DNA of 64,000 nucleotides from Marivivens donghaensis. GTDB lineage: Bacteria > Pseudomonadota > Alphaproteobacteria > Rhodobacterales > Rhodobacteraceae. Both the position numbers and the translations under genes were made by a program. The stretch covers positions 1-64,000 of the forward strand of contig NZ_JAUFRA010000006.1 of NCBI RefSeq assembly GCF_030410045.1, given 5' to 3'. This document shows, in pieces, positions 50,547-60,111 of this stretch. The notes beneath the pieces are model-generated. The model did no database searches, was not told where the DNA came from, and was given only the letters and a program-made list of their open reading frames with translations. Positions within the stretch are counted from its first letter, which is position 1. The number at the start of each line of letters is the position of its first letter.

Positions 50547-53500
50547 ATGAGCCATCTGCTCGACCGCTTGAACTTTCTTCAGTCCAAAGAACTGGAACAG
50601 TTTTCGAACGGCCACGGACTGGTCACGCGCGAAAACCGTGACTGGGAAGACACTTACAGGAACCGCTGGCGCCACGATAAAATTGTTCGCTCTACGCATG
50701 GCGTAAACTGCACGGGCTCGTGTTCTTGGAAGATCTACGTGAAGTCGGGGATCGTGACCTGGGAAACCCAGCAGACTGACTATCCGCGTACACGTCCTGA
50801 CCTTCCGAACCACGAACCGCGCGGCTGTGCCCGTGGTGCGTCATATAGCTGGTATCTCTATTCAGCTAACCGGGTTAAAAATCCACTGGTCCGTGGTCGC
50901 CTAATGAAGGTCTGGCGCAAAATGCGCGAGACAAAATCGCCGATTGAGGCATGGACCGCGATCCAAAATGACCCGATCCTTCGTCAAAGTTATGTCGAAA
51001 ACCGCGGAAAGGGCGGTTTTGTGCGGGCTTCATGGGATGAATCCACAGAGATCGTTGCAGCCGCTAATGCCTATACAGCTAAAACTTACGGCCCCGACCG
51101 AGTGTTTGGTTTTTCGCCAATCCCGGCGATGTCTATGGTGTCTTACGCTGCGGGCTCTCGTTACCTGAGCCTTCTAGGTGGCGTATGTATGTCGTTCTAT
51201 GATTGGTACTGTGACCTTCCTCCTGCATCTCCGATGACATGGGGTGAACAAACTGATGTTCCGGAATCTGCCGACTGGTATAATTCGGGATACCTTCTGC
51301 TTTGGGGGTCAAACGTTCCGCAAACACGTACACCAGACGCGCACTTCTATACTGAGGTCCGCTATAAGGGTACGAAGTCCGCTGTAATATGCCCTGACTA
51401 TTCTGAGGCCGCTAAATTCGGTGATGTTTGGCTTAACGCTAAACAGGGGACCGACGCAGCGCTCGCCATGGCATTCGGCCATGTGATCCTCCGTGAATTC
51501 CACCTCGACCGTCAGGCGGATTATTTCGAGGAATACACCCGGAAATACTCCGATTTTCCGATGCTAGTGAAGTTGGAAGAAAAGAATGGAAAATGGGTTC
51601 CTGGTCGTTTCCTGCGCGCCGATGATCTAGATGGAAAACTGGGCGAAAATAATAATCCAGAATGGAAAACCGTAGCGATTGATGAGAAATCTGACAGGCT
51701 TGTCGCTCCGAATGGATCGATCGGCTATCGCTGGGGGGAAGACGGTGAGTGGAACCTTGAAGAAAAGGCCGCCGAGACTGACACACACCTCAAGATGTCT
51801 CTGGTCCTTGAGGAAGATCACGACAGTGTTGTTGGCGTTGATTTTCCATACTTTGGAGGCGATGCGACTGCTCAATTTAAAACTGATGCAGATCATCCCG
51901 ACGTTCTGACACGTAATATTCCAGTCAAGACAATCAGAACCTCTCAAGGAGAAGTCAAGGTCGCAACCGTGTTCGACTTGTTCTGTGCCAACTATGGACT
52001 GGATCGCGGTTTGGGGGGCGACTGGGTCACTTCAGATTATACTGATGATATGCCTGGGACACCTGCTTGGGCAGAAAAAATCACCGGTGTTTCGGCAGAC
52101 AAAATTATCCATGTCGCGCGTGAATTCGCACAAAATGCCGAGGATACCCAGGGCAAGTCGATGATCATCATCGGCGCTGCGATGAACCACTGGTACCACA
52201 TGGACATGAACTACCGTGGTGTCATTAATATGCTAGTGATGTGCGGTTGCGTGGGGCAGTCTGGCGGGGGTTGGGCGCACTATGTAGGTCAAGAAAAGCT
52301 CCGACCGCAAACTGGCTGGCAGCCATTGGCGTTCGCTCTCGACTGGTCACGTCCGCCGCGTCATATGAATTCTACCTCCGCGTGGTATGCCCACACAGAC
52401 CAGTGGCGTTATGAAACGCTGCGAGCTGATGAAATTTTGTCACCGACTGCGCCAGAAGGTGATTGGGATGTGTCGATGATCGACTACAACATCCGTGCTG
52501 AACGGATGGGGTGGCTTCCTTCGGCTCCTCAATTGAAAACCAACCCACTTGAAGTCTCCAAAGCTGCCAAAGCCGCTGGCAAAGACATTCCCACTTATGT
52601 TGCCGAACAGCTTAAGTCCGGCGAATTGGAAATGTCATGCGAAGATCCCGACGCGCCAGAAAACTGGCCGCGTAACCTGTTTGTCTGGCGGTCGAACCTA
52701 CTCGGTTCGTCGGGTAAAGGGCACGAGTATTTCCTCAAACACCTGCTGGGCACCGACAACGGCGTTATGGGCAAGGATCTGGGCGAAGAGAGTCGTCAGC
52801 TTCCGAAAGAAGCAAAATGGCATGACGAGAGCCCGAAGGGTAAACTTGACCTGCTGGTGACCATTGATTTCCGTATGTCCACCACTTGTGTCTATTCCGA
52901 CATCGTACTGCCGACCGCGTCTTGGTACGAAAAGGACGACATGAATACCTCGGACATGCACCCGTTCATCCACCCGCTTCAGGCGGCGGTTGATCCAGCT
53001 TACGAGAGCAAAAGCGACTGGGAAATCTTTAAATCCATCGCCAAGAAGTTCTCAGAAGTTGCTCCGGAAATTCTGGGAACTGAGATCGACATCGTCGCAC
53101 TTCCAATCCTCCACGACACTCCTGCTGAGATTGCGCAGGATCAGGTGAAAGATTGGAAGAAAAGCGAATGTGATCTGATCCCTGGTAAAACCGCACCAAA
53201 CTATATCGCGGTCGAACGGGATTATGCCGCGCTCTATGACCGGTTCACGGCGCTTGGCCCGCTACTAGATAAACTCGGCAACGGCGGAAAAGGCATCGGT
53301 TGGGACACTCAGGACGAGGTCGACGCGCTGGGTGCACTGAACGGTATCCGTCACGAGGGTCATGCCGAAGGTCGTCCGATCATTGAAACCGCGATCGACG
53401 CGGCCGAGGTGATCCTGATGCTCGCCCCCGAAACCAATGGTGAAGTTGCCGTCAAAGCATGGGAAGCCCTGTCCAAGGCTACAGGGCGCGAACATGCTCA

Positions 53501-54275
53501 CCTTGCCGAAGGCGAACATCACAACAAAATCCGGTTCCGCGATATCGCGGCCCAACCGCGCAAGATCATCTCGTCTCCGACTTGGTCGGGTATTGAGAGC
53601 GAAAAGGTCAGCTACAACGCGGGTTACACCAACGTGCACGAACTGATCCCGTGGCGCACGCTGACTGGCCGTCAGCAGCTCTATCAGGACCACCTGTGGA
53701 TGCGGGCATTCGGCGAAGGGTTCATGTCTTACCGCCCTCCGGTCGACCTGAAAACGATCACCAAGGACGTGCAGGATGACGGCGATAACCTCGTTCTGAA
53801 CTTTATTACCCCGCACCAGAAATGGGGCATCCACTCGACTTATTCTGATAACCTGCTGATGCTCACGCTGAACCGTGGCGGGCCGGTGATCTGGATTTCC
53901 GAGAATGACGCCAAATCGGCGGGGATAGTCGATAACGACTGGGTCGAACTCTATAACTCCAACGGCGCCCTGACGGCGCGGGCGGTTGTGTCCCAGCGGA
54001 TCAAGGACGGCACCACGTTCATGTATCACGCTCAGGAAAAGATCGTGAACACGCCCGGTTCGGAAAAGACCGGCCATCGCGGCGGGATCCACAACTCTGT
54101 CACCAGAACCGTGCTGAAACCAACCCACATGATCGGCGGTTATGCGCAGCAATCTTACGGCTTCAACTACTACGGAACCGTCGGGGCCAACCGTGACGAA
54201 TTCGTCGTCGTGCGGAAAATGAAAAAGATCGACTGGCTCGATCAGGAAGCGACCGAGAAGGAGGCAAACCAATGA
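50547..54275 (+). CDS. narG: Respiratory nitrate reductase, alpha subunit
   Basis: This encodes the 1242-aa catalytic subunit that reduces nitrate to nitrite at a bis-MGD molybdenum site on the cytoplasmic side of the membrane. His51, Cys55, Cys59 and Cys94 match the FS0 cluster ligands (HGVNCTGSC...GCARG). The Mo ligand Asp223 lies in YDWYCDLPPASP. Sequence agreement with E. coli NarG is high throughout, including GCVGQSGGGWAHYVGQEKLRPQTGWQ. The ATG at 50547 follows AAGGAGAAATAAC. It overlaps narH by 4 nt. Confidence 0.98.
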   Translation: MSHLLDRLNFLQSKELEQFSNGHGLVTRENRDWEDTYRNRWRHDKIVRSTHGVNCTGSCSWKIYVKSGIVTWETQQTDYPRTRPDLPNHEPRGCARGASYSWYLYSANRVKNPLVRGRLMKVWRKMRETKSPIEAWTAIQNDPILRQSYVENRGKGGFVRASWDESTEIVAAANAYTAKTYGPDRVFGFSPIPAMSMVSYAAGSRYLSLLGGVCMSFYDWYCDLPPASPMTWGEQTDVPESADWYNSGYLLLWGSNVPQTRTPDAHFYTEVRYKGTKSAVICPDYSEAAKFGDVWLNAKQGTDAALAMAFGHVILREFHLDRQADYFEEYTRKYSDFPMLVKLEEKNGKWVPGRFLRADDLDGKLGENNNPEWKTVAIDEKSDRLVAPNGSIGYRWGEDGEWNLEEKAAETDTHLKMSLVLEEDHDSVVGVDFPYFGGDATAQFKTDADHPDVLTRNIPVKTIRTSQGEVKVATVFDLFCANYGLDRGLGGDWVTSDYTDDMPGTPAWAEKITGVSADKIIHVAREFAQNAEDTQGKSMIIIGAAMNHWYHMDMNYRGVINMLVMCGCVGQSGGGWAHYVGQEKLRPQTGWQPLAFALDWSRPPRHMNSTSAWYAHTDQWRYETLRADEILSPTAPEGDWDVSMIDYNIRAERMGWLPSAPQLKTNPLEVSKAAKAAGKDIPTYVAEQLKSGELEMSCEDPDAPENWPRNLFVWRSNLLGSSGKGHEYFLKHLLGTDNGVMGKDLGEESRQLPKEAKWHDESPKGKLDLLVTIDFRMSTTCVYSDIVLPTASWYEKDDMNTSDMHPFIHPLQAAVDPAYESKSDWEIFKSIAKKFSEVAPEILGTEIDIVALPILHDTPAEIAQDQVKDWKKSECDLIPGKTAPNYIAVERDYAALYDRFTALGPLLDKLGNGGKGIGWDTQDEVDALGALNGIRHEGHAEGRPIIETAIDAAEVILMLAPETNGEVAVKAWEALSKATGREHAHLAEGEHHNKIRFRDIAAQPRKIISSPTWSGIESEKVSYNAGYTNVHELIPWRTLTGRQQLYQDHLWMRAFGEGFMSYRPPVDLKTITKDVQDDGDNLVLNFITPHQKWGIHSTYSDNLLMLTLNRGGPVIWISENDAKSAGIVDNDWVELYNSNGALTARAVVSQRIKDGTTFMYHAQEKIVNTPGSEKTGHRGGIHNSVTRTVLKPTHMIGGYAQQSYGFNYYGTVGANRDEFVVVRKMKKIDWLDQEATEKEANQ

Positions 54276-55795
54276 AGGTGCGCGCACAAATCGGCATGGT
54301 GCTGAACCTTGATAAATGTATCGGGTGCCACACCTGTTCCGTCACGTGTAAGAACGTCTGGACGAGCCGCGACGGCGTTGAATACGCTTGGTTCAACAAC
54401 GTCGAAACCAAACCAGGCACCGGCTATCCGACCGACTGGGAAAACCAGAAACGTTGGAACGGCGGCTGGGAGCGGACCCGCTCGGGCAAACTCCAACCGA
54501 AACAGGGGGCCAAGTGGCGTATTCTGGCGAATATTTTCGCCAACCCCGATCTGCCGGAAATCGACGATTACTATGAACCGTTTGACTTCGACCACGATCA
54601 CCTGAAATCCGCGCCGGAGATGAAGGCGTTTCCGACCGCGCGTCCGTACTCGAAGATAACCGGCGAACGGATCGAAAAAATTGAGAAAGGCCCGAACTGG
54701 GAAGAAATCCTTGGCGGTGAATTTGCCAAGCGGTCGCAGGATTATAACTTCGACGGCATCCAGAAGGACATCTACGGGGAATACGAGAATACATTCATGA
54801 TGTATCTCCCCCGTTTGTGCGAACACTGCCTCAATCCGGCCTGTGCTGCATCGTGCCCCTCTGGTGCGATCTACAAACGCGAAGAAGACGGGATTGTCCT
54901 CATCGATCAGGAAAAATGCCGTGGCTGGCGGATGTGCGTATCGGGCTGCCCGTATAAAAAGGTCTATTACAACTGGTCGACCGGTAAGTCCGAGAAATGC
55001 ACGCTCTGCTATCCGCGGATCGAATCCGGCAACCCGACAGTATGTTCGGAAACCTGTGTGGGCCGTATCCGCTATCTGGGCGTCATGCTCTATGATGCGG
55101 ACAAGATTAGCGAGGCAGCCGCCGCCGATCAAGCGACCGATCTCTATGATGCACAGTTGGGTGTGTTCCTTGACCCGAACGATCCCGAAGTGATCGCCGC
55201 TGCAAAACGCGATGGTGTGCCGCAGGACTGGATCAAATCTGCTCAGGAAAGCCCGATCTGGAAAATGGCGATGGAGTGGAAGGTCGCTTTCCCGCTGCAC
55301 CCCGAATACCGGACGCTGCCGATGGTGTGGTATATCCCGCCGCTCAGCCCGATCCAGAACGCCGCTGAGGCGGGTGCGATTGCGTCGAACAACGGTATGC
55401 CGGATGTCCGCAATCTGCGTATCCCGTTGCGCTATCTGGCCAACATGCTGACCGCAGGGGACGAGGCGCCGGTCGTTACAGCTCTGGAACGGATGCTGGC
55501 GATGCGGTCCTACATGCGGATCAAATCGGTTGAGGGTGTGATTGACGAAGGTATTGCCCAGCGCGTTGGCCTTACTAGACGGACTATAGAGGACATGTAT
55601 AAAATCATGGCCCTCGCCGACTACGAGGACCGGTTTGTCATCCCGACAACCCACCGCGAACAGGTCGAAGAGGCCTATGACCTCAAAACCGGCTGCGGCT
55701 TTACCGACACCAACGGCTGTTCGACGGGCATCTCCAAAGGCTCGCTTTTTGGCGGCTCCAAACGACCGCTGAAAATGCCACAGGAGGTGCTATGA
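54272..55795 (+). CDS. narH: Respiratory nitrate reductase, beta subunit
   Basis: This encodes the 507-aa iron-sulphur subunit that passes electrons from NarI to NarG. Four cysteine groups are visible: CIGCHTCSVTCKN, CEHCLNPACAASCP, CRGWRMCVSGCPYKK and KCTLCYP...CSETC. The Trp in the third group marks the [3Fe-4S] centre. Both ends overlap neighbours (ATGA), so narGHJ is translationally coupled. Confidence 0.98.
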   Translation: MKVRAQIGMVLNLDKCIGCHTCSVTCKNVWTSRDGVEYAWFNNVETKPGTGYPTDWENQKRWNGGWERTRSGKLQPKQGAKWRILANIFANPDLPEIDDYYEPFDFDHDHLKSAPEMKAFPTARPYSKITGERIEKIEKGPNWEEILGGEFAKRSQDYNFDGIQKDIYGEYENTFMMYLPRLCEHCLNPACAASCPSGAIYKREEDGIVLIDQEKCRGWRMCVSGCPYKKVYYNWSTGKSEKCTLCYPRIESGNPTVCSETCVGRIRYLGVMLYDADKISEAAAADQATDLYDAQLGVFLDPNDPEVIAAAKRDGVPQDWIKSAQESPIWKMAMEWKVAFPLHPEYRTLPMVWYIPPLSPIQNAAEAGAIASNNGMPDVRNLRIPLRYLANMLTAGDEAPVVTALERMLAMRSYMRIKSVEGVIDEGIAQRVGLTRRTIEDMYKIMALADYEDRFVIPTTHREQVEEAYDLKTGCGFTDTNGCSTGISKGSLFGGSKRPLKMPQEVL

Positions 55796-56508
55796 TGGAA
55801 CTCCGTGATCGCACTCTAAAAGCGTTGTCTCTTCTTCTGAGTTACCCGACACGCGAACTGCAATCGGCCATGCCGGAAATCGGGGGTGTTCTCGCCTCCG
55901 AAACCCGCCTGACCGCTGCGGCCCGTCGTGATCTGCGTCCGCTGGTCGAGGAACTCTCCACGCGGGACATCTACGACATCGAAGAGCAATATGTGATGCT
56001 CTTTGACCGGTCGCGCACGCTGTCGCTCAACCTCTTTGAACACGTTCATGGCGAAAGCCGCGACCGTGGTGGCGCGATGGTGTCACTAATCGAAACTTAT
56101 CGCGATGCCGGTTTTGAACCAGACACATCAGAACTCCCAGATCACCTTCCTGTTTTGCTCGAATTCCTGGCCACTCGTTTCCCTTCGGAGGCTCAGGAAA
56201 TACTGGCGGACGCGGCGCATATTTTCGAGGCCCTTAGCGCCCGGCTTGTCCGGCGCGAGAGCCCCTATAGCGCCGTGTTCGCCGCTCTTTTACAGCTCGC
56301 AGGTGTCGCCGCGGATCAAGAGGCGGTGGCCGAAATGCTCGACCAGCCCGACGATGATCCGAACGATCTGGAGGCGCTGGATAAGGTCTGGGAAGAGTCC
56401 GAAGTTCGTTTCGGTCCTGATCCAAACGCCGGTTGCCCGCAAGTGCGTGACATGCTCGCACGGATGGATGAACCCGTAAACTCCGCGCCCAATGTCGCGG
56501 CTGAGTAA
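55792..56508 (+). CDS. narJ: Nitrate reductase assembly chaperone NarJ
   Basis: This encodes a 238-aa chaperone that holds apo-NarG during molybdenum-cofactor insertion and is absent from the final enzyme. Helical blocks such as LKALSLLLSYPTRELQ and NLFEHVHGESRDRGGAMVSL are typical. Two consecutive ATGs occur; the first overlaps the narH stop and follows AGGAGGTGCT. The C-terminal part is acidic. Confidence 0.95.
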   Translation: MMELRDRTLKALSLLLSYPTRELQSAMPEIGGVLASETRLTAAARRDLRPLVEELSTRDIYDIEEQYVMLFDRSRTLSLNLFEHVHGESRDRGGAMVSLIETYRDAGFEPDTSELPDHLPVLLEFLATRFPSEAQEILADAAHIFEALSARLVRRESPYSAVFAALLQLAGVAADQEAVAEMLDQPDDDPNDLEALDKVWEESEVRFGPDPNAGCPQVRDMLARMDEPVNSAPNVAAE

Positions 56509-56519
56509 CGGAGGCTCAG

Positions 56520-57218
56520 ATGCATAATTTCCTTTTCGGTATATACCCTTACATCTCGCTTTCGGTTCTGCTTGTAGGGTCAATTGCGCGCTACGAACGT
56601 GACCCGTTCACATGGAAAACCTCGTCTTCGCAATTGCTGCGGCGCAAACAACTGGTGATCGGGTCCATCCTGTTCCACTTGGGCGTTTTGGTAATTTTTG
56701 CTGGTCACCTTGTTGGTCTGTTAACTCCGATCCAGATATTTGATGCGCTGGGCGTAAGCCATGGGGCGAAACAGACCCTAGCCGTCGTGGCAGGTGGCAT
56801 CGCTGGTGTGTCGGCCCTGTTCGGCGGGGGGATGCTGTTCCATCGCCGCTGGACCGATCCGCGCATCCGCAAAACGTCTAGCTTTGCCGATATTGCGATC
56901 CTTGCAATGCTTCTGGCGCAACTCGTGCTGGGCTTAGGGACGATCTTTGTATCGCTCCAGCACCTCGATGGGCATGAAATGACCAAATTCATGGCTTGGG
57001 CGCAGGGTATCTTTACCTTCCAAGCAGGTGCAGCAGATCATATCGCCGATGTGGCGCTTGTGTTCAAACTTCACCTGTTCCTTGGTCTGACGATCCTCTT
57101 GGTGTTCCCGTTTACGCGGCTTGTTCACATGCTGTCGGTTCCGGTGCGCTACTTTGTTCGTCCGGGATATCAGATCGTGCGCTCGCGCCGGTCGGCACCT
57201 CGTACGCCAGCGGAGTAG
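56520..57218 (+). CDS. narI: Respiratory nitrate reductase, gamma subunit (cytochrome b)
   Basis: This encodes the 232-aa membrane cytochrome b that oxidises quinol and carries two haems. Five helices are visible. Candidate haem His residues are in FHLGVLVIFAGHLVGL near the N-terminal half and in FKLHLFLGLTILLVFPFTRLVHML near the end. It lies 11 nt after narJ, behind GGAGG, and 5 nt before the parvulin gene. Confidence 0.96.
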   Translation: MHNFLFGIYPYISLSVLLVGSIARYERDPFTWKTSSSQLLRRKQLVIGSILFHLGVLVIFAGHLVGLLTPIQIFDALGVSHGAKQTLAVVAGGIAGVSALFGGGMLFHRRWTDPRIRKTSSFADIAILAMLLAQLVLGLGTIFVSLQHLDGHEMTKFMAWAQGIFTFQAGAADHIADVALVFKLHLFLGLTILLVFPFTRLVHMLSVPVRYFVRPGYQIVRSRRSAPRTPAE

Positions 57219-57223
57219 GTGGG

Positions 57224-58033
57224 ATGGGAACTGCACTTTTTCCCGATCTGATAGTCAATGGTGAAACTGTCCCGCACGCGGTTGTTGCCGCCGAGGTCCA
57301 GAACCATGATGCCCCCGCCGGAAAACCGGGCATCGCATGGCGCAAGGCCGCCCGGGCGGTAGCCATCCGCACCTTGCTGCTGCAAGAGGCACGAGCGCGC
57401 GGGCTAATCGCCGAACCTTTAGAGGTCGCGCCGGACAAGTTCGAAACCGAAGAGGAGGCCCTGATACGGGGCCTTCTCGATACGGAAGTTGAGGTCGCGC
57501 CGATTTCAGAGGCTGCGATCCGTGCCGAATTTGACCGTGATCCGGATCGGTTCCGCGCACCGCCGCTGTGGGAGGTCTCCCATATCCTCATTGCGTGCGA
57601 TCCGGCAGACAAAACCGCCGTGGGAAAGGCCAAACTCCACGCAGAGGACCTGACCGCCAAAGTGCTAAAGTCACCCGAGAGCTTTGCGCGTCTGGCCGAG
57701 GAAAACAGCGATTGCGGATCGCGGAGCAACGGTGGTGCCCTCGGCCAAATGGGGCAGGGCGACACGGTTCCCGAATTCGAAGCGGTCTTGCGTCACCTGC
57801 GCGAAGGCGAGACGACCAAGGCGCCGGTCCAGAGCCGGTTCGGTTGGCATATCATCCGCATGGATGCCGTCGCTGCGGGTAAAGTTCTACCTTTTGAGAC
57901 CGTTCGTCAAAAGATCACCGATGCAATAGAAAAAGCAGCTTGGTCCTCTCAGGCCCGTGCCTTAGTTCAAGTTCTAGCTCAAAAAGCGACAATCAGCGGA
58001 GCTGACCTTAGTTCGACGATCGACGCGAGCTAG
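57224..58033 (+). CDS. Parvulin-type peptidyl-prolyl isomerase in the nar operon
   Basis: This encodes a 269-aa protein with a helical N-terminal part (residues 1-110) and a PpiC/rotamase domain at about 115-215 (WEVSHILIACDP, NGGALGQMGQGDTVPEFE, RFGWHIIRMD). There is no signal peptide, so it is cytoplasmic, resembling NifM-type isomerases that help metalloenzymes mature. In this operon it may assist folding of NarG or NarH. It follows narI by 5 nt; the frame is open upstream inside narI, but the ATG at 57224 has AGGTGGG before it. Confidence 0.9.
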   Translation: MGTALFPDLIVNGETVPHAVVAAEVQNHDAPAGKPGIAWRKAARAVAIRTLLLQEARARGLIAEPLEVAPDKFETEEEALIRGLLDTEVEVAPISEAAIRAEFDRDPDRFRAPPLWEVSHILIACDPADKTAVGKAKLHAEDLTAKVLKSPESFARLAEENSDCGSRSNGGALGQMGQGDTVPEFEAVLRHLREGETTKAPVQSRFGWHIIRMDAVAAGKVLPFETVRQKITDAIEKAAWSSQARALVQVLAQKATISGADLSSTIDAS

Positions 58034-58211
58034 ATCATGTCCTCTTTCAATATGAATACTCAGTATGATGGTGTTCGATTTCAAGTTGGTTTGGTTCGGT
58101 TGATAAACCTGCGTGGTCTCTACACAATGGTGAGCGGCCTTGCTTTTCATAGTTTGAGCCATAATCGCATCCATGGCTACAAACCGAATAAGATTGCTGA
58201 AGGGGGGCGAT

Positions 58212-58829
58212 ATGCTTTCTGAGCTTCTAAAAAGAAATGTGGCATGGTCGACGCTTCGCAATTCAAATGAACCGAACTATTTTTCACGCCTGGCAACTCA
58301 GCAGGCGCCAGAATTCTTTTGGATTGGATGTTCTGACAGTCGTGTTCCTGCCAATGTGGTTGCGGGATTAGATCCTGGTGAAGTTTTCGTACATCGAAAT
58401 GTAGCCAATGTGGTCCACAGTTCAGACATGAACCTTTTGACTGCTTTGGAATTCGCAGTTGAAGCACTAGAAATCCGCGAAATTATCGTTTGCGGCCATT
58501 ATGGATGTGGCGGAGTGCGTGCGGCGACAGAAGATCTTCCACATGGATTGGTAGATCACTGGCTGGAGCCCATTCGACGCTTGTCTCGTTCTTATGCTGT
58601 GGATCTCGCACATGCTCCAGACAAGGAAACCTACAGAGATCGTTTGGCGGAATTAAATGTGATTGAGGGTGTACGGCGTGTGTCTGAAACACCAATTTTA
58701 CAACGTGCTTGGAAGCACGGAACAGAAATACGCGTACATGGCCTAATCTATAGCCTTAGGGATGGATTGCTACGAGATCTAAATTGCACAATCGACGAAT
58801 CGCATTCCAGATTAGAGGCCGCGGAATGA
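58212..58829 (+). CDS. Beta-class carbonic anhydrase
   Basis: This encodes a 205-aa carbonic anhydrase that interconverts CO2 and bicarbonate. Zinc-site residues are Cys40, Asp42 and Arg44 (CSDSRVPA) and His96 and Cys99 (CGHYGCGG). The start at 58212 follows AAGGGGGGCGAT; the frame opens 13 codons earlier. It overlaps moeA by 4 nt, so the two are co-translated. Its base composition is richer in A and T than narGHJI, which suggests a different origin. A link to nitrate respiration is not established. Confidence 0.93.
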   Translation: MLSELLKRNVAWSTLRNSNEPNYFSRLATQQAPEFFWIGCSDSRVPANVVAGLDPGEVFVHRNVANVVHSSDMNLLTALEFAVEALEIREIIVCGHYGCGGVRAATEDLPHGLVDHWLEPIRRLSRSYAVDLAHAPDKETYRDRLAELNVIEGVRRVSETPILQRAWKHGTEIRVHGLIYSLRDGLLRDLNCTIDESHSRLEAAE

Positions 58830-60100
58830 ATGTTGTTGAACGGCGTGACCTATCGGGATGTGGGTGTGAAGCGCATGACATGAAACGGGGCCTGATTTCT
58901 ATTGATCACGCGTTGCATCTCATTTCTGAAGCCGCTTTTCCTTCTTTCGGAAATGATGTGGTTCCGTTGGATATGTCTGTTGGGAGGGTCTTGTCGCGGC
59001 CTGAGTTTGCCCTCACGTCTAATCCCCCTTTTGATAATTCTGCCATGGATGGATACGCCATTGATACTTCCAGTTTGGTTGGGGAAGGACCGTGGTGTTT
59101 AGAGGTTAAAGGTCGAGTTTCTGCGGGGCAATCTCTGGGTTGCGACCAAGGCGGTGCCGTTCGCGTCTTCACAGGCGCACCTATGCCCAGCTGGGCAAAC
59201 GCGGTCATCATGCAAGAAAACGTTGAGCGACTTGGGGACACCATCTGCTTTTCGGCTCGACCATTGCCTGGATTAAACGTTCGGCGCCGAGGCGAAGACA
59301 TTCGGAAGGGAGATTTAATTCTCTCCGAAGGACTGAGGATTAGTCCTAAAGATGTTGCAGCACTAGCTGCTGCAGGGATTGGTGAAGTTGTTGTCAAAAA
59401 GCCCATTCGTGTGGCGCTTCTGGTTACAGGAGATGAGGTTCAATCGGCAAACCACGTGTCCAGCGACGCGCATATTTGTGACGTAAATTCTCCGATGCTT
59501 CGTGCCGTTATATCGCGCCCATCCGCGCACATAACCCACGTGACATTTGCAGAGGATGATAGACAAGCCCTTGCGGCCCAAATCGCTCGTCTTTCGAAAC
59601 TAGTGGATCTAATCGTTACCACGGGCGGATTATCTGTTGGTGAAGCTGATTTTGTAAAGCCGGCGCTTCTCGATGCCGGAGGACTGATCTACTTCAGTGG
59701 AGTTGCTATCAAACCTGGAAAACCAGTTTCATTTGGCCGCGTCGGCGATGCTCTTTGGCTTGGGTTGCCAGGAAACCCAGTGGCGGCCCTCGTAACCTGG
59801 ACGATTTTTGGCGAGAAACTGTTCGCAAGCCTTGCCGGTTCGCATCGAGGAACCAAGCTGCGAAATGTTGTTTTGCTTGATCCAGTGCAAAATCGTGGAG
59901 GACGATGTGAATTACGTCTCGCCCGATTGGGTGACTTTGACGAAACAGGACGTGAAGTTGTGACTTGTCCTGCGGCTACGCACTCGGCCCGCGTTGCAGG
60001 TTTGATCGATGCAGATGGGCTGATTTTAATTCCAGCAGAAACGGATTCCATTCCCCGAGGGGGGCTTGTCGAATTTCTTCCTTTCGCTGTGAACAACTAA
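58826..60100 (+). CDS. moeA: Molybdopterin molybdenumtransferase MoeA
   Basis: This encodes a 424-aa enzyme that inserts molybdate into adenylylated molybdopterin, the step before bis-MGD formation needed by NarG. Diagnostic parts are NPPFDNSAMDGYAID near residue 70, FTGAPMPSWANAVIMQE, LLVTGDEV, TTGGLSVGEADFV and GLPGNPVAALVTW. The short N-terminal stretch with CGCEAHD is an extra. It overlaps the carbonic anhydrase by ATGA and precedes the DUF2478 gene by 11 nt. Confidence 0.95.
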   Translation: MNVVERRDLSGCGCEAHDMKRGLISIDHALHLISEAAFPSFGNDVVPLDMSVGRVLSRPEFALTSNPPFDNSAMDGYAIDTSSLVGEGPWCLEVKGRVSAGQSLGCDQGGAVRVFTGAPMPSWANAVIMQENVERLGDTICFSARPLPGLNVRRRGEDIRKGDLILSEGLRISPKDVAALAAAGIGEVVVKKPIRVALLVTGDEVQSANHVSSDAHICDVNSPMLRAVISRPSAHITHVTFAEDDRQALAAQIARLSKLVDLIVTTGGLSVGEADFVKPALLDAGGLIYFSGVAIKPGKPVSFGRVGDALWLGLPGNPVAALVTWTIFGEKLFASLAGSHRGTKLRNVVLLDPVQNRGGRCELRLARLGDFDETGREVVTCPAATHSARVAGLIDADGLILIPAETDSIPRGGLVEFLPFAVNN

Positions 60101-60111
60101 GAGGAACTTCA

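Noticed and set aside
53265..55654. Long minus-strand frames opposite narG and narH
   Set aside because: They are shadows of highly conserved plus-strand genes, with no family motifs or ribosome-binding sites.
58037..58222. Small open frame between the parvulin and carbonic anhydrase genes
   Set aside because: 61 codons, overlaps the carbonic anhydrase start in another frame, no clear ribosome-binding site or motif.
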